A DNA stretch of 64,000 bases, from positions 2,604,001 through 2,668,000 of the forward strand of contig JAHWDD010000006.1 in assembly GCA_023897205.1 (NCBI GenBank). The letters are read 5' to 3'. Made by a program: the position numbers and the translations under genes. Numbering within the stretch: position 1 is the stretch's first letter; every line of letters starts with the position of its first letter. The notes under the pieces are model-generated. The model searched no databases. It had not been told where the DNA came from and saw nothing but the letters and a program-made list of their open reading frames with translations. Positions 57,366 to 64,000 of the stretch are shown piece after piece. Source of the DNA: Exophiala sp. HKRS030 (Eukaryota > Ascomycota > Eurotiomycetes > Chaetothyriales > Herpotrichiellaceae).

Positions 57366-60300
57366 ATGGATCGATCTTCACAGCCAACACAGAATGCGAC
57401 CCAGCCGGTGGAAGATCCAAGGAGACTGGGAAGGAATCTTTCGAATGTCTCAGAAGATGATGCCACGGATGTTATCTGCCTGCTGCATCCCAATTCGCCA
57501 GCTGCCTTTGATGCTGTAAGGGCTAACTTGTTCATTGCCCGACAACACCTATTGCAAAATGATGATCTTGACGATGTCGATGAAGAAGACCTCATCTTCA
57601 ATCCAGCTTATAACCAGCCACGGGATATTGCCTTGCGAATATCTTCCGAGGTTAAAGTCCTCAAAGACGGTTTTCGGTTTGGTCGGTGGGGCTCAGTGTG
57701 TGACATACTCCTGACACCTAATGCCGACGAGTCCTTGGTCAGCAAAACTCATTTCAAAATCTTTGTCAATAGCCAAGGGAGCCTTATGCTACAGGATTTA
57801 TCAACCAACGGCACCATTGTGGATGATATCCACATTACGACACGGGATCGAAAAGGTGGTAAGATGCCCAAACCAGCAACCACCGTCTTGAAGAATGGTT
57901 CCATCATATCTGTACTCGCAGGGAGAAATAGAGATGAAATCAAGTTTATGGTACGGATACCGAACCGCGGTGACAAAGAGGACTTGTATGAAGAGAATCT
58001 AAGGAAGTACCTAGCAGCGAGGGGCAACGTCGCTCAATTTGCTTCGATGCGGGAGAGCTCGTACGGTAACCACTGGAACGGCGGCACGCTCTACAACTTC
58101 ACAGGGCTGCTCGGCAAAGGCGCGTTTGCAACAGTGTACAGAGTGCAAACAAAAAAAGAGGGCGACATCTATGCCGCGAAAGAGCTTGACAAACGACGCT
58201 TCATCAAGAATGGCGTTCTCGATATCAAGTTCGACAGTGAACTCAAGATCATGAAGAACCTCTCTCATCCCAACATTGTCAACTACGTTGACTATCAGAA
58301 TTATCAACACTGGATCTACATATTGATGGAGTACGTGCCTCATGGTGAATTGTCAGAAGAGCTGAGACGAAGAGGGAAGATTTCTGAGCCAGATACTCAG
58401 CAAATTACACGCCAAATCTTGCATGCCTTGGACTACCTGCATCGACAGAACATTACCCACCGCGACATCAAGCCCGACAATATTCTCATTGCCTCAAGAT
58501 CTCCTCTTGTCGTCAAGTTGTCCGATTTCGGCCTGTCCAAGTGTGTCACCGACCAGGAGACATTTCTGAAGACATTCTGTGGCACATTACTATATTGTGC
58601 TCCAGAAGTTTATCCCGCATATAGCAACTATACCGGCTCTGCAGTGAAGAGGCGGCGTCTAGGGGAGCCGAATTCAAAACCACCGCCCTCCCCATATGAT
58701 CAATCAGTCGATATGTGGTCGTTTGGAGCTGTCATTTTCCACATGCTCTGTGGAAAGCCGCCTATTACTGGTAGAGGCGACGATCAGGGTGCACAGATGC
58801 TCAATAATATTATGACCAAGGACGTTGATTTTACGCCGCTTGAGCAGGCTGGTGTGTCCTCGACTGCCATTGACTTTGTCGCTAGGCTACTTCAACGGAG
58901 TCCACATCTCCGGCCAAAGGAAGCTACTTGCCTGAAGCATCCATGGCTGCGCGACGTGGAAGACCATTTTGTGTACAATAATGCTGGTGATCATCCTGGG
59001 ATGGTGCCGCAAGGACTTGAGGTTATCGAACCGACCGATGAAGACTTGATCGATGATGATTTGGTGACCAACCTGAAGCAACTAACTCAGCCGCCAACAT
59101 CCAGTCAAACTCCAGACCGACCCAACAAAAAGCCTAGACGAGACTTTGAAGTGCATGCTGTAGCGCGCGAGGTTCAATACCCTTCTTTACCAGCTCTTGG
59201 CGAAGGCTCCCTGCCAGCTCCACCCAAATTGACCGGCGCAGGGCCTGAGGAGCGCCTATTCGGCGAGGTAACACCATCAGTACTTCGTAGCTCAGGGCTT
59301 TTCGGTGATGGGTTTCAACCCACTGCAGCCACTGAGATCCCAGAGATACGTCATCGTGTTGAGCAAATCAGTGTAAACGATTTCGTGGCTCGCAAAGGCA
59401 ATGTGTTACCCCAAGAAAGGACTGACAAGTATGGAGGGCTGTCACAGGGCCCAACGACTCTCGAAGGCCAGCAAGACCAGGCTGGGTCAGCGGCGAGTCT
59501 ATTGGGCCAGCTAAATATGGCGTCTCCTGATGCCGAGGCGTCGGACCCAGCAACACTAGACACCAACCCCGTTACACCCCTTACGCGCGAGTTGACACCC
59601 TCGACTCTTGAAAGTCGGGTTGGTGAACACGGGTTAGGACAGAATGGTGTCGAGCCGATTTTCACTCGTCAGCTTGATCTTGGGCTTGTCACGGATGCGG
59701 AGAATTTTGCCGCGGAAGTGAAAGCGCGCGATGCGTCAAGAGCGGAGAAGATTCGTGCGAAGGCGGAAACATTCCATGGGAATGCCAACAGTAGAGTTCG
59801 TGTACCGTCGATGGAACTCGCCGTCACGATTGACGCAAAGACGGGTCAAGAGGTTGGACACAAGGAAAATCAAACTCGATTCATCTACACATCGGACAAC
59901 TTTGCTGCCCGGGATGGAGCCCATGGTGAAGCAAATGAATTCTTGAAACCAGCGAAGCGCTTTGGCAAGCTCGTGAGCATGGCCGGATCATTTGCCAATG
60001 TCACAATTAACTTGGAGAACCGTCTGACTTCATGGGGCAGAGGAATCGATTGCACAGTACCGTATACTGATCGGAAGGACACTCGAGTTCCCAAATATGC
60101 GATGAAAATTACGTTTTGGGGTCCCGGTATGGAGAAACATCTTGAGCGGGGCGGAAAGTGGACCGAATTCCCGGGGATCAGAACTCTGGTTTCCACATCA
60201 GCCAGCAAGCACATATCGATTAACGGTGTAGAACTACGCAAAGAGTCAGCAAATGGCCAAGCGGCTCTCTTCGGACAACTATATACGGGCGACATCATCA

Positions 60301-60500
60301 CGATATACGACGAGGGTAATGGGGAATACTTGAAGTTCCAGGTGGAGATTACATTTGGTATGGGTGCTCGTGAACGGCCAACAGAGGAATGGCCATTCTT
60401 GATCCAAGAGGAGAGACAACATCACCAGCGTATCATGAAAGAGCGGGAGAGTATGATGATGAGTCAAATTGGCATAGGAGAGGATTTACATGACGTTTGA
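57366..60500 (+). CDS. FHA-domain serine/threonine kinase (Rad53/Cds1-like)
   Basis: The single exon encodes 1044 residues. An N-terminal FHA domain at about 90-195 (FRFGRWGSVCDILL, SLVSKTHFKIF, LQDLSTNGTIV) binds phosphothreonine. The kinase domain at about 238-545 has GKGAFATVYRV, AAKELDKRRF, THRDIKPDNIL, DFGLSK and CAPE. Between the APE motif and DMWSFG lies an insertion with a KRRR cluster that could act as a nuclear signal. The rest is low-complexity and then a C-terminal conserved block (about 830-1015: FGKLVSMAGSFANVTINLEN, TSWGRGIDCTV, SKHISINGVEL, LYTGDIITIYDEG) whose pattern looks like a second, degenerate FHA domain. FHA plus kinase points to the checkpoint family Rad53/Cds1/Chk2 or Dun1. 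I do not assign a specific orthologue. The ATG at 57366 is the first in the frame. Confidence 0.9.
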   Translation: MDRSSQPTQNATQPVEDPRRLGRNLSNVSEDDATDVICLLHPNSPAAFDAVRANLFIARQHLLQNDDLDDVDEEDLIFNPAYNQPRDIALRISSEVKVLKDGFRFGRWGSVCDILLTPNADESLVSKTHFKIFVNSQGSLMLQDLSTNGTIVDDIHITTRDRKGGKMPKPATTVLKNGSIISVLAGRNRDEIKFMVRIPNRGDKEDLYEENLRKYLAARGNVAQFASMRESSYGNHWNGGTLYNFTGLLGKGAFATVYRVQTKKEGDIYAAKELDKRRFIKNGVLDIKFDSELKIMKNLSHPNIVNYVDYQNYQHWIYILMEYVPHGELSEELRRRGKISEPDTQQITRQILHALDYLHRQNITHRDIKPDNILIASRSPLVVKLSDFGLSKCVTDQETFLKTFCGTLLYCAPEVYPAYSNYTGSAVKRRRLGEPNSKPPPSPYDQSVDMWSFGAVIFHMLCGKPPITGRGDDQGAQMLNNIMTKDVDFTPLEQAGVSSTAIDFVARLLQRSPHLRPKEATCLKHPWLRDVEDHFVYNNAGDHPGMVPQGLEVIEPTDEDLIDDDLVTNLKQLTQPPTSSQTPDRPNKKPRRDFEVHAVAREVQYPSLPALGEGSLPAPPKLTGAGPEERLFGEVTPSVLRSSGLFGDGFQPTAATEIPEIRHRVEQISVNDFVARKGNVLPQERTDKYGGLSQGPTTLEGQQDQAGSAASLLGQLNMASPDAEASDPATLDTNPVTPLTRELTPSTLESRVGEHGLGQNGVEPIFTRQLDLGLVTDAENFAAEVKARDASRAEKIRAKAETFHGNANSRVRVPSMELAVTIDAKTGQEVGHKENQTRFIYTSDNFAARDGAHGEANEFLKPAKRFGKLVSMAGSFANVTINLENRLTSWGRGIDCTVPYTDRKDTRVPKYAMKITFWGPGMEKHLERGGKWTEFPGIRTLVSTSASKHISINGVELRKESANGQAALFGQLYTGDIITIYDEGNGEYLKFQVEITFGMGARERPTEEWPFLIQEERQHHQRIMKERESMMMSQIGIGEDLHDV

Positions 60501-62132
60501 GAAGCTTGCGACAATGTGCAGAAGTGATCAAAGGCGATGCTATTGATTGTATACAATGGTCCTCCCTTGAAATTTTACTCCCTGTCGATTTTGGTGAACC
60601 CCTTGGTACTCTGATCGACGATTCAGAGACCGCCAGGGCCAACGGAGTATGGTCTAGTAATATATTACTCCTCGAATTGTCGCTTGCCACTTTAGCTGGC
60701 TATTCACATACCTGGTGTCGCTTACCCTGGCAAAACGAAACCCTTTTGAGATGTATGTGGAAGATTCTCCCGCCGTGGGACAGACGAAGGCAGACTTTAT
60801 TCAATGGAAAATTGGTGTCTGATTTGACCAACCACCTCATAGTCTGTAGTCCGTATAGCAGATGACAATGCGTCAGGAGACAGGCGAAATCACATGTCAG
60901 AGAATCCCAGCTCGTTCTCCATCGAGATGCATCTGATGCATGCTTGACAACCATGGTGGTTTCAAGATTTGTGTGATCGCCAGTGGACGTGGAGTCGCAT
61001 GGGAATAATGGGACATCTACACTGTGCGGCGGTGTAACTGTGCGTCCTGTGCCTATAGTCCAACGCGGAAGACCTTACAATTTACAAATAAAGAATTGAC
61101 ATAGAGGTTGGGAGGACAAACTACAGGGGGGTTCTGCGTCAAGGTAAGCTGAGAGCGGAGATGAAGTTGCTTTTTGCTGGTACTCATGGTAGACTGGAAT
61201 TGATGACCTCCGCAGGACGTGTGGCGTCTGGTTCGATAGGTATCTAGGCAAGCTTGAGAAGTTGCGTCTGGACTGCTTGGTTGAACAGGTCTGTTCGAGT
61301 AAGTCTTTTGTCGTTGTGGTCGACTACACTGGAGACCACCGAGTAAGGATCTCCTTTACCAGGTACTAGATGGGTGCTAGGCAGTCACATGCTCTCTCAG
61401 CAAGACACAATATTTAGGCACCTAGTTAGGAGAACACGAAGGCCAAGACGTCCCGCACAAGCTGAGGATCAGAGATAGGCGCTGGAATGATAATGATAAT
61501 AGCCGAAAATACGGACTCTTTCATACACGGTGGCACTTTCTCGTCTCCCGCTCCGGCATCACCTTGAGGCAGCCGCCTTGCCAAGAATCTGTCTGGTGCG
61601 TTTCTGGCTTCTGGGGCCGAAGGGGCCTCCCAACTACCTAGCACCTGGGTACCTAGTAGCTACGGAGTAGGTACGTACAGTACCTTGTGGTCTTGTGGTC
61701 AGTAGCACCCTCTGCGTGCCTCTGGTCTGGCAAACACCGTAACCCAACAACTTCAAACTCCGACAGTACGAGACCACAACATCAGCCTTTGCCCGGACTC
61801 CTACCGATCTCTACAATCTCATCACGAATTCCTTTTCCTCCCTTGATACCTGCTCCTCGTCCATTCCGCGCTTCTTTTCACCACCAGGACTTCTACATTA
61901 CTTTTTAATACTCTATTTCACCGAACCGTCTCCTGTGCCACCTTCCCGTCGTCCCACGCCTGATCGCGCTCTTGACCCGACATCATCCACCATCATCCGC
62001 AGTCGTCCACTTCAACTTCATCGTCCTCCTGTACTTCACCCTTCCTTTTCGCCTTGGTCGATCTATCCGCCTTGACTCGACCTTCCATGTCTGGTCTTTT
62101 CTGAAGTCTTCTGACTTCTTTCCCCTCCATCC
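60501..62132. other. Intergenic / leader of the mannosyltransferase gene
   Basis: This 1.6-kb region has no supported gene. A cluster of ACCTAG/GTACC words with one TACGGAG lies at 61630-61685. From about 61760 to 62130 the sequence is very CT-rich (TTCCTCCC, CACCATCATCC), typical of a long 5' leader. Confidence 0.4.
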
Positions 62133-63686
62133 ATGTCCCTCTCCAGGTCTCCGTCACCACTACCGAATGGAGGATGGACAACCAAGGGCTTGACTGATCG
62201 CACCCCTACGCCGAACAGTCTTTACCACGGGGCTAACGGCTATGTCAATGGCGACGATCAATGGGCCGCTGCGAAGGCTAGGAGCGCTCAGGTCAGAGGA
62301 TATCCGAGCATACAGACAAAAAACGAGGGCTTCTTTCAGCGCTCTCGCCGGAAAATCTCCACCCTCCCTGTCTTCAACAGTCCTTATACGCCTTTGTCAG
62401 CCAATTGGAAAGATCCCGAGAAACTCGGCCGTAGCCGGTGGACTCCAAGAGGCGGAGGAAGCATGTCCAGGTTGAAGACATTCCTTGGGAATGTGCTGAG
62501 AAAGTTCAAATTCCTCTTCATCATCTTGTCCATCGTTACGTTGACTACGCTCATAATGTCTCAGCTGAGTATGTCCGCGTGAACGATCGTATACAGTGCA
62601 TGACCACCTTACTAACAAAAGAGCAGATGTACGTGGTCGATATCGCAGCAACTCTCGGTTTGGCGGTGGCAGTAAATTTGTCATCGTTCTTGGAGCCAAC
62701 GAGGGTGGCGGTGTCATGGAATGGAAGGGTCCTAGGGAATGGGCTATTGAACGAGACAGTATCAAGAACAAAAGACGTTACGCCGATCGTTGGGGATACA
62801 ATCTCGAGATCACCGATATGAGCACGAAAAAGAGATACGCCCACGAATGGAGGGAGAGTTGGGAGAAGGTTGATCTGGTTCGCAATGCCATGGCCAAATA
62901 CCCGAAAGCTGAATGGTAGGCCAACCTAGACTCTTACTGCTGTCTACTATCCTAACGTTATTCTACAGGTTTTGGTGGCTTGATCTGAACACATTCATCA
63001 TGGAACCTTCCTATTCTCTCCAGTCGCATATCTTCAACAACCTTGCAAGCAATGTTTACCGTGACATTAATGTTTACAACCCTTTGAACATTACCCATCC
63101 TCCAGAGACTGAGTTTCTTGATCCTATCGCACGGTCTCCGACAGGCGATAATCTTACTTCATCGATTGATGTTGTCATCCCGCAAGACTGTGATGGTTTC
63201 AGCCTTGGATCCTTCTTTCTGAGACGATCACCTTTCACAGACAGACTTCTTGACATGTGGTGGGACCCAGTTCTCTACGAACAAAAACACATGGAATGGG
63301 AACACAAGGAACAGGATGCCCTCGAACATTTGTACGCATCACAGCCATACATGAGAACTCATTTTGGTTTCATTCCACAACGCAAAATTAATTCTTTTCC
63401 TCCTGGAGCTTGTGGAGGCGACAAAGCAAAAGATGGCACATTAGGGAGAACCACGCTTCTTGATTCCAGGTTCCATTATAATGAGGATGAACGCGACTTT
63501 CTCGTCAATATGGCCGGCTGTGAGTGGGGTCGTGATTGCTGGGCCGAGATGTATTCTTACCGCGAGCTGAGCAACAAGCTCAACATGTCACAATGGGGAA
63601 AAGCCAAAGATTCGCTGAAACAAGCATGGAAAACCTTGAAGGAATCAATACTGGGGCCTGAAAAGGAACTGGAAAAGACCCCTTAA
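62133..63686 (+). CDS. MNN10: Golgi alpha-1,6-mannosyltransferase, Mnn10-type, GT34 (3 exons)
   Basis: Exons 62133-62568, 62627-62915 and 62969-63686 give 480 residues; introns are GTATGT...AGCAG and GTAGGC...CTAACG...TACAG. It is a type II membrane protein with a cytosolic N-terminus, one anchor (FKFLFIILSIVTLTTLIMSQ) and a lumenal GT34 domain. Conserved motifs are FVIVLGANEGGGVMEWKG, RRYADRWGY, WFWWLDLNTFIMEPSYSL, IPQDCDGFSLGSFFLRRS and HKEQDALEHL. DLN in the WLDLNTF motif occupies the usual DxD metal-binding position, as in the Mnn10/Mnn11 branch. It would extend the alpha-1,6 mannan backbone in the Golgi mannan polymerase complex. Mnn10 and Mnn11 are related; the subgroup is inferred from the FIMEP motif. 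Confidence 0.92.
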
Positions 63687-64000
63687 TATGAGTGGACCAT
63701 CTCTCGTTTCACTCTTCGCACAATGCTTGCACAATGCTTGCACAACGCCAACCATGGTCGAGCTCCGGTCTTTCCTCACGACCTCCATTCCCAAACAATT
63801 GCTAGGGACTGACATCAGTTCGGGCTCTCTACACTAGTCCTCCATATAAGTGGAACTATTCCTTTGGTTCTGGTACGAGAGTCAGAACGGCGGTTGTGTT
63901 ATACCTGGACTAAAACACAACATCACCACGCTTTATCCCGGTCTGGGTTATTTTATATTTTCTATTCTAGATGGAGTTGCACAGGGACAAAATTGTCGGA
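63687..64000. other. Intergenic, window edge
   Basis: Downstream of the mannosyltransferase gene a short direct repeat (CACAATGCTTG, two copies near 63720) is visible. No gene is seen up to the end. Confidence 0.4.

Overview
The window is nuclear DNA of a filamentous ascomycete (Pezizomycotina). The evidence is dense protein-coding genes on both strands, short introns (mostly about 45-60 nt) with GT(A/G)(A/T)G donors, CTAAC/CTGAC-like branch sites and YAG acceptors, and orthologues of fungal-restricted families (Zds1, Tht1/Kar5, Lsb5, Pop3, Sft1, Mnn10). I cannot place it more precisely. There is no rRNA, tRNA, CRISPR array or viral gene that I can support.

Layout. 0.7-1.5 kb: small secreted orphan protein behind a clear TATA box. 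2.4-3.9 kb: TFIIE alpha subunit. 5.1-5.6 kb (minus): a two-exon Golgi SNARE (Sft1-type). 6.7-9.8 kb (minus): Zds-family PP2A regulator. 11.6-13.4 kb (minus): Age2/SMAP-type ArfGAP. 14.9-16.0 kb: GPI-anchored orphan. 16.9-17.7 kb: methionine sulfoxide reductase B. 18.0-19.7 kb (minus): CUE-Smr protein (Cue2-like). 21.0-22.9 kb (minus): VHS-GAT protein Lsb5. 24.9-25.4 kb: a 489-bp AT-rich MITE with 35-bp perfect terminal inverted repeats and TA target duplication. 26.0-27.2 kb: Hal2/Met22 3'(2'),5'-bisphosphate nucleotidase. 27.4-28.3 kb (minus): mitochondrial ribosomal protein L6. 30.3-32.3 kb: Tht1/Kar5 nuclear-fusion protein. 33.9-35.3 kb: secreted protein with Cys-rich repeats and a C-terminal RDEL. 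36.4-38.7 kb (minus): multipass membrane protein. 39.7-40.7 kb (minus): SIRT5-type sirtuin. 41.5-43.3 kb: flavoprotein-like domain fused to ankyrin-like repeats. 44.3-52.0 kb (minus): very large ubiquitin-specific protease. 53.7-54.5 kb: RNase P/MRP subunit Pop3, tail to tail with Ste14 isoprenylcysteine methyltransferase (minus). 57.4-60.5 kb: FHA-containing Ser/Thr kinase. 62.1-63.7 kb: Mnn10-type mannosyltransferase.

The genes are mostly housekeeping and functionally unlinked; no biosynthetic cluster or defence system is evident. Neighbours are often convergent (TFA1/SFT1, MSRB/CUE2, HAL2/MRPL6, RDEL protein/membrane protein, flavo-ankyrin/USP, POP3/STE14).

The most striking window-wide signal is seven single-base disruptions in five otherwise intact conserved genes (ZDS, ArfGAP, HAL2 twice, membrane protein, USP twice). 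Each is equivalent to the loss of exactly one base in or beside a short homopolymer, and none is a gain. Adding one base per site makes every gene an integral number of codons. The likely cause is homopolymer under-calling in the assembly, but pseudogenisation or recoding must be excluded. Other points of interest are the MITE, the RDEL Cys-repeat protein, the flavoprotein-ankyrin fusion, and a 488-nt in-frame-open first intron in LSB5.
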